In this document: in pieces, positions 8,815-17,416 of the stretch | Layout of the letters: each line of letters starts with the position of its first letter | How positions within the stretch are numbered: position 1 is the stretch's first letter | Assembly (NCBI GenBank): GCA_938023905.1 | Contig: CALJCO010000011.1 | Span: forward strand, 1-64,000 | Direction: 5' to 3' | Source: an uncultured Collinsella sp. | GTDB taxonomy: Bacteria; Actinomycetota; Coriobacteriia; Coriobacteriales; Coriobacteriaceae | Length of the DNA: 64,000 nucleotides | The notes under the pieces: model-generated | Told to the model about the DNA's origin: nothing | The model's database searches: none | The model's input: only the letters and a program-made list of their open reading frames with translations | Position numbers and translations under genes: made by a program

Positions 8815-10026
8815 CTATAGCGCGGCACCGACCGCCTGAATGATTCGCGCAACGAACGCATCGGCAACCCCGCGCGGCGTTCGCGAGTTGTAGGTTTCAA
8901 AATACTTGCCGTAGTCTTCCTGAGGCACAAGGTAGTTGCAGTACGTGTTCGCATAGCCGATAACAAAGACGTTGTATTGGCTAAACGCCCTCTTAAAATC
9001 CAAGCCTAATGTGCTACACGTATCGCATGGCATCGTGATAAAAATGCAGTTACCAATTACCGCAAACTGGCTCGGAAGCTCAAGCTCGATTTTCCCCATC
9101 GAGAGCTTAAGCTGTTGCCGCTTAAGGAGAAAGTCTCGCATCGGGCTCGCATCCATAGCCTCTATCCGATTGGTCATCTCGATCCAATCCGGATCTGTTT
9201 TTGCATCGTAGACACTCTTCATGCTGATAGAGCCCCAACGCGGAGTATCAACTCTGAGTGCCGCGCGCTCACGCTTGGATTCAATTTGAGCGCAAAGTTC
9301 GTTAGCCGTACGCTCGAGTTCGGCAACTCCCTCCCCTTGCCGATAGAAACGCGTCGACACATCCCCGCACGTTCCGTTGACGCAAAGTACAGGACAGCCA
9401 TATTTCCTCTCCAAACGCTGCCTGACATGCCCAATCAAATCAGCAGAGAGGACGGCGCTTTTCCCATTAAGGATGGTAGGATGAGCGGACATGAACAGCA
9501 TTTTTCCAATTGGGCGACCACCTTGAGCGTCCTCAAACGAGAAAATACTTACCTGTTTATCGGCCGGACCGCCCTGAACATTTCGATTCCCGTACAGTCC
9601 CTCGATGCCTAACATCTCCATCGATACGGTCGCCTTCGACCTGGACGCCCATGCAGATACCGCCGCCTCGGTAGCCAAGCCAATCAAATCACTCGTCAAT
9701 TCGGTTTCAGGTAACGTGTCCTCGTAGGCAAGCTTAAAATAGCATGGTGCAGAATGGGTATGAATGCATGCGACGACGATATTGCTCGAATCGATGCCCG
9801 TTTTTGACGATACGGCGTTCTTGACCGAAAGGGAAAAATCTTTCGACACCATTATTGAATCGAGCTCGATAAGAATAAACGGGACAAGATCAACACAGAC
9901 AGCGCTAGCGTTGACCTCAATAGGATCAAGAACATCCGTCCAGGCACCTTTTCTGTTGTAGCCGCCCATGCGGCAAGGAGACTGGGGTGTTACGTCAATC
10001 TTCGAGATTCCAAACTCTATGTTCAT
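8815..10026 (-). CDS. Neutral/alkaline ceramidase-like protein
   Basis: The protein of 403 residues begins MNIEFGISKIDVTPQSP and contains VACIHTHSAP, FMSAHPTILNG, CVNGTCGDVSTR and, near the end, YANTYCNYLVPQEDYG. These are the landmarks of the N-terminal domain of neutral ceramidases (PF04734), including the His residues expected at the zinc site. No signal peptide is visible, so unlike secreted ceramidases it is probably cytoplasmic and may hydrolyse another amide. It lacks the C-terminal immunoglobulin-like domain. Start at 10026 with GGAG; the open frame reaches 10065. The gene follows the PTS gene across a terminator. Confidence 0.8.
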   Translation of the reverse strand: MNIEFGISKIDVTPQSPCRMGGYNRKGAWTDVLDPIEVNASAVCVDLVPFILIELDSIMVSKDFSLSVKNAVSSKTGIDSSNIVVACIHTHSAPCYFKLAYEDTLPETELTSDLIGLATEAAVSAWASRSKATVSMEMLGIEGLYGNRNVQGGPADKQVSIFSFEDAQGGRPIGKMLFMSAHPTILNGKSAVLSADLIGHVRQRLERKYGCPVLCVNGTCGDVSTRFYRQGEGVAELERTANELCAQIESKRERAALRVDTPRWGSISMKSVYDAKTDPDWIEMTNRIEAMDASPMRDFLLKRQQLKLSMGKIELELPSQFAVIGNCIFITMPCDTCSTLGLDFKRAFSQYNVFVIGYANTYCNYLVPQEDYGKYFETYNSRTPRGVADAFVARIIQAVGAAL

Positions 10027-10080
10027 TCCAACTCCAACTCTTCGCGGCACACGCCGCCCAAACATCGGAAATAGAAATAC

Positions 10081-10110
10081 AAAAAGAGAAGGGCGTCATG
10101 GACGCCCTTC
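10081..10110 (-). terminator. Terminator after the PTS EIIBC gene
   Basis: GAAGGGCGTC (10088-10097) and GACGCCCTTC (10101-10110) form a perfect stem with an ATG loop. The minus strand then reads CTTTTT. It separates the PTS gene from the ceramidase-like gene, so the latter depends on read-through or its own promoter. Confidence 0.85.
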
Positions 10111-10144
10111 CAATGCGTCCTGCCACACGCAGGCCGTAGAAAAC

Positions 10145-11569
10145 TTAACGCTCGGAAACGGGACCATTCTCGAGCTCATCCGCCGTAAAGCCCAGGAAAT
10201 ACGTGCCCAAGGCGCTCACAAGGAAGCCTGCACCAGCAGCGATTCCAAAGTTGATGAGATTCTGGGTCCCGCCGCCCGCAAACGCGAGGAACTCCAAGAA
10301 GTTAGATGCCGCGCCGGCAGTATAAACCGTGGCTCCGAGAGCGATTGCAAGCGCACCGGCAACAAAGGATCCGATAATCTTCCAGACAAACACGCGGCGA
10401 TAGCGCAGCATCATGCCGTAGATGAAAGGCTCGCCGACGCCTCCGACAATGTTTGCGACCAAATAGCCGAATGCCATGCTCTTCTCGTCTTTATCGCACA
10501 GCTTGAGCCAGGTCGCCACCTCGCAGCCGAAGGTCGCCCAAAGGCTAACGCCCGTCGCAACCAAAACAAAGCTGTCGGTTCCCACAGTCATATAGTTAGC
10601 GATGGCAATCATCGCAACCGCCACATGCATGCCGGTAATAATCATTGGGCACCAAAGACCCGCCAGAATACCTCCTCCGAGGATGGCGGCGATACCACCG
10701 GAAGTACCAAGGAACTCAAAACCGGCGGCGAGGGCATTACCGGCCCATGAACCAACAGGGGCGAGAGCGCAGAGAGACACAGGAACAGCGACGACCATGG
10801 TAAGGAAAGGCGCGAAAACCGTTGAAAGGGTATCTGGCACATATTTGCGGAAGAAGCGCTCGATATAACTCATCGCCCACACGGACAGAAGAATGGGAAG
10901 GACCGTCTTTGTGTAGTTTGCGGCGACGCAGGGAATGCCATAAACGGAGAACTGAGCTCCATCGGTCGCAAGCTGAATCATGGTCGGGTCGATAAGAATG
11001 CCGCCCATAAAGGCACCGAGGACAGGCGTTACGCCAATGTTCTTAGCCGCATTATAGCCAAGGTAGATGGGGATAAAATAGAACGCTGCGTCATAAACCA
11101 TGTTCATCAGAACATAAAGGTCGCTTGTGTCGGACAGCACGCCCGCCATCGTAGGTCCCAGCACCACCGCTACGGTCTTGAACAGGCCAGCACACATTAG
11201 GACGGGGATCATAGGCACCATGGAGCTTGACAGGTAGTTGAGGATGTTATTGCCAATAACCTTAGGTGTGAGCTTCTGCTTAGGAGCATCAAGGTTCTCG
11301 TCGATGGCGTCCTGCTTGGCAAAGCCGCCGATCTTGCAGAGCTCGTCATAAACCTTGGGCACGTTTTGGCCCACGATTACCTGGAACTGCCCTCCGGAGA
11401 TTTGAGCACCCAACACACCGCCAATCTTCTTCACTTCTTTGATATCGGGGGCATCGATATCTTTGAGGTTAAAACGCAGGCGCGTCATACAGTGCGCAAC
11501 AAACGTCACGTTCTCCTTGCCACCGACGGCCTCGAGCACGTCCGCGGCGATTTTCTTATTGTCAGTCAT
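10145..11569 (-). CDS. PTS transporter EIIBC, glucose-glucoside superfamily
   Basis: The protein of 474 residues combines an N-terminal EIIB domain (residues 1-90, phospho-acceptor Cys in VAHCMTRLRF) with a membrane EIIC domain of about ten hydrophobic segments that includes LGAFMGGILIDPTM and ANIVGGVGEPFIYG. It imports and phosphorylates a sugar, probably a beta-glucoside or related disaccharide. There is no EIIA domain, so EIIA must come from elsewhere. The start at 11569 follows GGGAG. Expression is probably controlled by the antiterminator gene immediately upstream through the RNA site at 11718-11752. Confidence 0.88.
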   Translation of the reverse strand: MTDNKKIAADVLEAVGGKENVTFVAHCMTRLRFNLKDIDAPDIKEVKKIGGVLGAQISGGQFQVIVGQNVPKVYDELCKIGGFAKQDAIDENLDAPKQKLTPKVIGNNILNYLSSSMVPMIPVLMCAGLFKTVAVVLGPTMAGVLSDTSDLYVLMNMVYDAAFYFIPIYLGYNAAKNIGVTPVLGAFMGGILIDPTMIQLATDGAQFSVYGIPCVAANYTKTVLPILLSVWAMSYIERFFRKYVPDTLSTVFAPFLTMVVAVPVSLCALAPVGSWAGNALAAGFEFLGTSGGIAAILGGGILAGLWCPMIITGMHVAVAMIAIANYMTVGTDSFVLVATGVSLWATFGCEVATWLKLCDKDEKSMAFGYLVANIVGGVGEPFIYGMMLRYRRVFVWKIIGSFVAGALAIALGATVYTAGAASNFLEFLAFAGGGTQNLINFGIAAGAGFLVSALGTYFLGFTADELENGPVSER

Positions 11570-11670
11570 AGCTGAACTCCCTTGCTTTTCTGTCTTCCCG
11601 TTTGCGCACACGCGAAGAACCGATTACGGCAGGCCTGACACGAGGCAAATCGAGAAAAGCAAGAAGAAGA

Positions 11671-11739
11671 CAAAAACAGAAGAGCCCCAAAGCACAAAGC
11701 GGACAGGGAACTGTCTACGTCATGCTTCGAGGCTCTTCT
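11671..11739 (-). terminator. Leader terminator before the PTS gene
   Basis: On the minus strand AGAAGAGCC (11731-11739) pairs with GGCTCTTCT (11678-11686), followed by GTTTTTG. It lies in the untranslated leader between the antiterminator gene and the PTS gene. Its 5' arm is inside the antiterminator hairpin, so the two structures exclude each other. Confidence 0.75.
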
Positions 11740-11752
11740 CGAATAACACCTT
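11718..11752 (-). promoter_or_regulatory. Candidate ribonucleic antiterminator (RAT) for LicT-type protein
   Basis: The minus strand reads AAGG-TGTTA-TTCGAG-loop-CTCGAA-GCATGAC. This keeps the GG, TGTTA and GCA internal-loop elements of the SacY/LicT-type RAT around a stem TTCGAG/CTCGAA. It overlaps the left arm of the leader terminator, as expected for antitermination. The match is degenerate compared with Bacillus sites. Confidence 0.6.
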
Positions 11753-11836
11753 ATGTGACTATGAAACTACATCCAACAGTTGCTTTTACGAAAGTCGAAA
11801 CCGGCCAACGGTCAAACTTCAGCGGCGAGCGGTCGA

Positions 11837-12673
11837 TTAGGACCTAGATCCCGCGCAGACGCGATTGACGTGGAGCATCAGGTAGACCTTCTCTTCATCG
11901 GCGAGCCCGGCGTCAAAGCGCTCTTCGATAAGCGCGGCCATGCGGTCGACGCACACGGCCACGTCGGGATGCTGCTCGCAGAGCGGTCCGTAAAGCGCGC
12001 CGTTCTCCGTGTTGAGGGGCTCTCCTGTCTGCACGCGTTCTAACAGGTAGCGCACGTGCGTGGCATAACGGCAAAAGTCAAAGCCGTCGCGGTCCACGCA
12101 AACCCCCAGCTCGGATTCGATAATCTTGGTGAAGCTCTCGAGCATCACCTCGTCCTTACGCACCGTATTGGATTTGGCCTTTGAAGACGAGGCGACCACG
12201 CTGTTGACGATACAGAGCGCGATACCGCTCGCCTCCCCCCGCGGCATCTTGACGTTGAAGCCGCGATTGATGCCCTCAATCGCGAACTTGGCGATCTTGT
12301 ACTCAATGGGGTACATCTGCTGCACATCATAGGAGAGCGGCATCTGCACAAACATATGCTCGCGGCAGCGTTTGATGGCAAAGGCGATATGGTCAGCCAT
12401 GGTAAAGGGAAGGTTTGCCGAGAGCTCGCGCGAGATGTTGGAGCGAGCGATATCGGCAATCTGGGCGGAGAACTCCATCACCTGAGGATCGATCTCGTCG
12501 AGCAGCGCTAGGTAGCGCGAGTCGACACCGTAGAAGGTTCGCTCGATCTTATCGAGTGTGACCTCATCGGGGCCATTGGGAAACCCGATACCGCGGCCAA
12601 TTGCCACGAGTTCACGGCCCTTGGCGTTTACGCAGATAACCGTATTGTTGTTGATCCGCTTAAGGATTTTCAT
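11837..12673 (-). CDS. BglG/LicT family transcription antiterminator
   Basis: The protein of 278 residues has the co-antiterminator RNA-binding domain at the N-terminus (MKILKRINNNTVICV, residues 1-55) and two PRD domains with the regulatory histidines phosphorylated by PTS proteins (for example DHIAFAIKRCREH in PRD1 and YLMLHVNRV in PRD2). Such proteins dimerise when sugar is present and hold the RAT hairpin open in the leader of the transport gene. The start at 12673 follows GGGAG. It directly precedes the PTS gene, so it likely controls it. Confidence 0.9.
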   Translation of the reverse strand: MKILKRINNNTVICVNAKGRELVAIGRGIGFPNGPDEVTLDKIERTFYGVDSRYLALLDEIDPQVMEFSAQIADIARSNISRELSANLPFTMADHIAFAIKRCREHMFVQMPLSYDVQQMYPIEYKIAKFAIEGINRGFNVKMPRGEASGIALCIVNSVVASSSKAKSNTVRKDEVMLESFTKIIESELGVCVDRDGFDFCRYATHVRYLLERVQTGEPLNTENGALYGPLCEQHPDVAVCVDRMAALIEERFDAGLADEEKVYLMLHVNRVCAGSRS

Positions 12674-12921
12674 GACGCTCCCTACCCGGCGCAAGCAACA
12701 GCGCCGCGAGCCCGATTATTCCACGGGATTTCAAATCCGGTCAACCTTCCTTTCGACATCCGAACGATTCGCCCCGTCTTCATTCGATCAGCCTGAGAAG
12801 AAGTTTCGCGCTTTGGTGAGTTGATGGTGTTGCGGGCGAATCCATCTCCGGTTCACACCGACTGGGTACCCTGAGGGCTGAACAACCTGTCGCAGCACTA
12901 AACGAACCGGGAGGACCCCGT

Positions 12922-13884
12922 ATGACGACTGAATATACCGACGCGCCGCGCACGCGCGTCATGACGCCGGCATCGCTCAACAACGGCGTGCACGAGAACC
13001 ATTCCATCGGACAGACCATGGCCATCGCACCCAAAAAGGGCCTGTTTGACGACATTTCCATTCCCCAGATCATCGCCGGCGCCGCAGCTGCCGCCACGAG
13101 CGTCGCGCTTGCCTCCAAGATTGGTATCGCTGGTTCAGTAATTGGCGCCGCCGTGAGCTCGGTCATCACCGTTGTGTCCTCGCAGGTCTACCGCCACTTT
13201 ATCTCTGCCAGCGCCGAAGCAATCAAGGGCACGCATGCCGCTGTCGACTACCCTGCCGGCGCCTACGAGCCCGTTGAACCCGATGTCGAGGAGCACCTAG
13301 GTGGCGCCGCGACCACGCAGGAAATGCGCCAGGTTGCGGGACGCGCGACCACGGCGCGCGTCGCCCCTAACAGTCTGCGCGCCAAGGCGGCGGCAGAGCG
13401 CAGCCAGACGCAAAAGAAGGTCATCGTCTTCTCGATCGCCATCGCCATCGTCGCGGTCATCGCCTGTACCGGCGCCATCCTTATTACCACCGCCGGTGAG
13501 GGTCTGGGCGAGCGCCCCGAGCCAATCCTTTCGTCGCGCACGACCGAGAGCGATGCAAATGGCAACACCCAGTCGCAAGATCAGCAGGCACAGGCGGACG
13601 GCACGCAAGACAGTTCTACCTCTGCCAATTCGTCCTCGAACACCCAAAGCCAATCGCAGGGCACCGATTCCTCTACGGCCAACAGTGGCGCGCCGTCCGG
13701 CACGACCGACTCAAGCCAAACGACTGACGGTTCGCAGCCGAGCACGGGCGGCCAGACGAGCGACACCGCTTCGGGAACGGGCACAGCAGACAGCAGCAAC
13801 ACCAACAGCTCGAACAGCTCGAGCGGAACCGCGTCCGGCACGGCATCTGACAACTCGAGCCAAGGCACGGCATCGGGCAACTAA
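12922..13884 (+). CDS. Membrane protein with Ser/Thr/Asn/Gln-rich tail, unknown function
   Basis: The protein of 320 residues has a glycine/alanine-rich hydrophobic segment (about 50-87), a second membrane segment (about 168-190, VIVFSIAIAIVAVIACTG) and a low-complexity tail of S, T, N, Q and G from about residue 205 to the end. By the hydrophobic pattern the tail is likely extracytoplasmic and may cross or reach the cell wall. No LPXTG signal or catalytic motif is visible. ATG at 12922 has GGGAGG six bases upstream. I do not recognise the family. Confidence 0.7.
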   Translation: MTTEYTDAPRTRVMTPASLNNGVHENHSIGQTMAIAPKKGLFDDISIPQIIAGAAAAATSVALASKIGIAGSVIGAAVSSVITVVSSQVYRHFISASAEAIKGTHAAVDYPAGAYEPVEPDVEEHLGGAATTQEMRQVAGRATTARVAPNSLRAKAAAERSQTQKKVIVFSIAIAIVAVIACTGAILITTAGEGLGERPEPILSSRTTESDANGNTQSQDQQAQADGTQDSSTSANSSSNTQSQSQGTDSSTANSGAPSGTTDSSQTTDGSQPSTGGQTSDTASGTGTADSSNTNSSNSSSGTASGTASDNSSQGTASGN

Positions 13885-13919
13885 GCACATTTGCCTCTCA
13901 TAGATAACCGACCTGTACA

Positions 13920-13954
13920 ACGGGCGCGAATCGAAAGCGGTTCGCGCCCGTTTG
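13920..13954 (+). terminator. Terminator of the S/T-rich membrane protein gene
   Basis: ACGGGCGCGAA (13920-13930) pairs with TTCGCGCCCGT (13941-13951), followed by TTTG. Perfect 11-bp stem with a short U-tract. Confidence 0.75.
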
Positions 13955-14024
13955 CCTTGGGCGCCGCCATGGCGAACGCTATGCGATGGTAAGATGCTTT
14001 ACATGTGTAAAGAGGAGATTTGCC

Positions 14025-15320
14025 ATGAGCAAGACAATAGTTAGGCCCACGCTTTCGCTGGGCAACCACATCTATCTGTATCGCCTGCTGCGCGACGCGA
14101 TTGGGTGCGGCAAGCAAACGTTTATGACACAGGTCGAGGAGGCGCTCGCCGCCGGCGACATGACCGCTTATGACCTGGGCTTTGAGTCCACGCGTGAGCT
14201 GCTCGAGGAGCTCGACGACTGCATTAAGCTGACCGTCTTTAAGGGCGGTCGCCTGTATGCCACCGTCATCGCCAACGAGGCTTGGGATGCCGCCCTTGCC
14301 AAGGGCGAGGACAAGCCCAAGGCAGCCAAGGGAGCCAAGCAGTCCTACAAAAAGAAAAAGCGCGGCGAGAAGGACCTCAAGGCCGTGCGTCCCAAGCACG
14401 TTAAACGTCCCAAGCCAGAAACCATGGTTGAAGCCGTGCCGGAGCCCGAGCCCGAGGCAGAGATCGAAGTCGCTATTGAGGTAACAGCAGAAACCGAAAT
14501 CACCGCCACGACCGATCCCAAAGTCATATCCGAGCAGGAAGCCACTGCGGAGCCCAACGAGGCTCCCAAGTCGACAACCGAAGAAGCCGCTAACCAACCT
14601 GAGACGCCTGCGTTCCAAAACAGCGATGTTTTTGGCGACGAGGCCGAGGACGATCAGTCCGACGAGCCCACCGATCAAGACGCTACCGAGTCGGCGCCGG
14701 AGCCCGAGACACCGCAGCCCGCCATCTCGCTCACGGTCGTCTATGACCCTGAGAACGCAAACGCCGGCATCACCACCATGGCATCCACGCCCATCGAGGC
14801 AAAGTCGAGCGTCGAGAATGAGAGCGCGACGCAGGTTGAGCTCGACACCGCGACCGCAGACGCACCCGCTATCGTCGAGACTGCAGATTCCGCGGCGATG
14901 CCGAAAGTGGGCATCGAATCAGTACTCGGCACCGAACCCGTGCCCGTCGTCGAGGTGACGCCCGTCAATGAGCAGGCCTTCGCACCGGCGATGGCACCGG
15001 CCCCCGCACCCGTAGCGCCCGCCATCCCCGAGGACTTCCCCATCGATTTCGCAACCGAGGTCTTCTGCCCCGGCCCATTGCTACACCAGCTGTCGACCTA
15101 TCTCCCCTACGGCGCCGATACCCTCGGCATCGTCGGCGAGTACTACTGGATCGCCCGCGAACGCGGCACCATCGAGGCCGCGCGAAACCGCGCAATCTTC
15201 CCCCTGCGCTACACGCAGGCCGGCGAGCGCCGCGAGGTTGCCGTGCGCATCCGCCGCAACACCACCGGTGGCCTCGGATCCACCTGGGCCATCGATAAAG
15301 TCGAAGAACCCGAGCAGTAA
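14025..15320 (+). CDS. Acidic-linker protein with possible OST-HTH/LOTUS-like N-terminus
   Basis: The protein of 431 residues has three parts. An N-terminal domain (1-90) contains IYLYRLLRDAIG, DLGFESTRELLEELDD and GGRLYATV, which resembles the OST-HTH/LOTUS winged-helix pattern; this assignment is tentative. A lysine-rich stretch (KKKKRGEKD) and a long Glu/Pro/Ala/Thr-rich linker (130-330) follow. A C-terminal domain (345-431) contains PGPLLHQLSTYLPYGAD and ends in IRRNTTGGLGSTWAIDKVEE. The start is ATG at 14025 behind AGAGGAG; the frame opens at 13986. No neighbour explains its role. RNA binding is possible but unproven. Confidence 0.7.
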   Translation: MSKTIVRPTLSLGNHIYLYRLLRDAIGCGKQTFMTQVEEALAAGDMTAYDLGFESTRELLEELDDCIKLTVFKGGRLYATVIANEAWDAALAKGEDKPKAAKGAKQSYKKKKRGEKDLKAVRPKHVKRPKPETMVEAVPEPEPEAEIEVAIEVTAETEITATTDPKVISEQEATAEPNEAPKSTTEEAANQPETPAFQNSDVFGDEAEDDQSDEPTDQDATESAPEPETPQPAISLTVVYDPENANAGITTMASTPIEAKSSVENESATQVELDTATADAPAIVETADSAAMPKVGIESVLGTEPVPVVEVTPVNEQAFAPAMAPAPAPVAPAIPEDFPIDFATEVFCPGPLLHQLSTYLPYGADTLGIVGEYYWIARERGTIEAARNRAIFPLRYTQAGERREVAVRIRRNTTGGLGSTWAIDKVEEPEQ

Positions 15321-15324
15321 CGAC

Positions 15325-15366
15325 AAACGGCTCAAATCCAAATCAGGATTTGAGCCGTTTTTATTT
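15325..15366 (+). terminator. Strong terminator of the acidic-linker protein gene
   Basis: AAACGGCTCAAATCC (15325-15339) and GGATTTGAGCCGTTT (15346-15360) form a perfect 15-bp stem, followed by TTATTTG; the run of T starts in the stem. Confidence 0.92.
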
Positions 15367-15391
15367 GTTGATGTTGCGTAACCAACAGCGA

Positions 15392-15491
15392 GCGGGCCGC
15401 AAGTGCCCCAGGTTGCCGTGAAAGAGGAGCGACGCGTACTTCGGTACGCGAGCGACGGCTTGAACGGCAAGATGGGGTGCTTGCGACCCGC
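15392..15491. repeat. Concentric imperfect palindrome, interspersed repeat copy
   Basis: Arms 15392-15419 and 15464-15491 are complementary at 23 of 28 positions. At exactly the same centre lies the perfect hairpin CGCGTAC-TTCG-GTACGCG (15433-15450). The central 47 bases recur on the opposite strand at 1-47. It sits between the strong terminator and the ettA end, with no U-tract and no reading frame. Confidence 0.65.
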
Positions 15492-15503
15492 GCAGCGTCG
15501 AGC

Positions 15504-15531
15504 AGTTACGCGGTTTGGAAAACCGCGTAAC
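15504..15531. repeat. Perfect inverted repeat behind ettA
   Basis: GTTACGCGGTTT and AAACCGCGTAAC form a 12-bp stem with a short loop, three bases after the ettA stop on the minus strand. It lacks a U-tract but may still act as an RNA 3' end or stabilising hairpin. Confidence 0.55.
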
Positions 15532-15534
15532 GAT

Positions 15535-17232
15535 CTAATCGCGCGTCAGCTTGCGGTGAATACGATGCGGCTGGGCTGCGTCCTCGCCCAGGCGCTCGAT
15601 GCGGTTGGCCTGATAGGCCTCGAAGTTGCCCTCGAACCAATACCAGTTGCCCGGGTTCTCGTCGGTGCCCTCCCACGCCAGGATGTGCGTGGCGACGCGG
15701 TCTAGGAACATACGGTCGTGGCTAATGACCACCGAGCAGCCCGGGAACTCGAGCAGCGCCGCTTCGAGCGAGGAAAGCGTCTCGACGTCGAGGTCGTTCG
15801 TGGGCTCGTCGAGGAGCAGCAGGTTGCCGCCCTGCTTGAGCGTAAGCGCCAGGTTCAGACGGTTGCGCTCGCCGCCGGAGAGCACGCCAGCGCGCTTCTG
15901 CTGGTCCTGGCCCTTAAAGCCAAAGCTCGCCACATAAGCGCGGCTCGGAACCTCGGTCTCGCCGACCATCATGTGGTCCAGGCCGTCCGAGACGACCTCC
16001 CATAGGTTCTTATCGGGGTCGATGCCGGAACGGTTCTGGTCGACGTAAGAAATCTTGACGGTCTCGCCCACCTCGAGCTCGCCCGAAGTCAACGGCTCCA
16101 GACCCACAATCGTCTTGAACAGCGTGGTCTTACCGACACCGTTGGGGCCGATGACGCCCACGATGCCGTTGCGCGGCAGGGTGAACGAAAGGTCATCGAT
16201 GAGCACGCGACCGTCGAACTCCTTGTGCAGGTGATGGGCCTCGAGCACCTTATTGCCCAGACGCGGGCCGACAGGGATGCGAATGTCAGTCCAGTCGAGC
16301 TTCTGGCTAGCGCGCGCCTCAGCCTCCATCTCCTCGTAGCGGGCCAGACGGGCCTTGTTCTTGGCCTGACGGGCCTTGGGCGAGCTGCGCACCCACTCGA
16401 GCTCGGCCTCCATGCGCTTGGCGAGCTTGGCGTCGCGGTTGCCCTGTGCCTCGATACGGGCGGCCTTGGTCTCCAGATACGTGGAGTAGTTGCCCTTGTA
16501 GGGATAAAGGTGGCCGCGGTCGACCTCGCAGATCCACTCGGCAACGTTATCCAGGAAGTAGCGATCATGCGTGACGGCAAGCACCGCGCCCTGGTAGTTG
16601 TGCAGGAAGTGCTCGAGCCACAGGATCGACTCGGCGTCCAGGTGGTTCGTGGGCTCGTCGAGGATCATCACGTCCGCCGGGTGGAGCAACACCGCCGCCA
16701 GGGCCACCCGCTTGCACAGGGCCACACGGCGGCGCTCGCCGCCGGAAAGCACGTTGACCGGCATGTCGGAATCGGGCAGCTGCAGGGCGTCCATGGCCTG
16801 GCCGAGTTTGGAATCGATATCCCAGCCGTCGGCGGCGTCAATCTCGTCCTGGAGCTTGCCCATCTCTGCCATGAGGGCGTCCATGTCGCAGTCCGGGTCA
16901 CACATCTCCTCGCCGATCTTATTGAAGCGATCGACCTTGGCGATCATGTCGCCAAACGCCATGCGCACGTTCTCGATGACGGTCTTGTCGTCGTCGAGCG
17001 GCGGCTCCTGCTGCAGGATACCCACGGTGTAGCCGGGGGTGAGCCTGGCATCGCCGTTGGAGACCTCCTCAATGCCGGCCATGATCTTGAGCAGGGTCGA
17101 CTTGCCCATGCCGTTGGGACCCACGACGCCGATCTTGGCACCGGGGTAGAAGCTCAGGGTCACGTCGTCAAGGATTACCTTGTCGCCATGGGCCTTGCGT
17201 GCCTGATACATTTGGTAGATAAACTCCGCCAT
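15535..17232 (-). CDS. ettA: Energy-dependent translational throttle protein EttA (ABC-F)
   Basis: The protein of 565 residues has two ABC domains and no membrane segment. The Walker A motifs are GPNGMGKST (38-46) and GPNGVGKTT (about 360), each domain has LSGGE, and LDEPTN follows in both. The arm and linker regions (YLETKAARIEAQG, WVRSSPKARQAKNKARL) match EttA, which binds the ribosomal E site and couples translation to ATP/ADP status. Length is close to the E. coli protein (555). It is preceded by AAAGGA. The gene is solitary. Confidence 0.92.
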   Translation of the reverse strand: MAEFIYQMYQARKAHGDKVILDDVTLSFYPGAKIGVVGPNGMGKSTLLKIMAGIEEVSNGDARLTPGYTVGILQQEPPLDDDKTVIENVRMAFGDMIAKVDRFNKIGEEMCDPDCDMDALMAEMGKLQDEIDAADGWDIDSKLGQAMDALQLPDSDMPVNVLSGGERRRVALCKRVALAAVLLHPADVMILDEPTNHLDAESILWLEHFLHNYQGAVLAVTHDRYFLDNVAEWICEVDRGHLYPYKGNYSTYLETKAARIEAQGNRDAKLAKRMEAELEWVRSSPKARQAKNKARLARYEEMEAEARASQKLDWTDIRIPVGPRLGNKVLEAHHLHKEFDGRVLIDDLSFTLPRNGIVGVIGPNGVGKTTLFKTIVGLEPLTSGELEVGETVKISYVDQNRSGIDPDKNLWEVVSDGLDHMMVGETEVPSRAYVASFGFKGQDQQKRAGVLSGGERNRLNLALTLKQGGNLLLLDEPTNDLDVETLSSLEAALLEFPGCSVVISHDRMFLDRVATHILAWEGTDENPGNWYWFEGNFEAYQANRIERLGEDAAQPHRIHRKLTRD

Positions 17233-17416
17233 ATGCCTGTTTTATCCTTTCTACCTGCTGTTTCCCTATTCTTGATTCGCTTTAGTGGAAACGAAATGAG
17301 GAAACCAGCTCTGAAACTTAACGAAAAAGGGGCATGGTTGCCCACACCCCCTAATACTACCTGGGAAAAGTCCCCCAGAACATACTATGAACTGCGTACG
17401 CTAGTTTTCCGCAACC

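Noticed and set aside
12674..12921. Hidden gene in the 248-bp gap between the antiterminator and the S/T-rich protein
   Set aside because: No frame with start and Shine-Dalgarno sequence; only the divergent leaders were seen.
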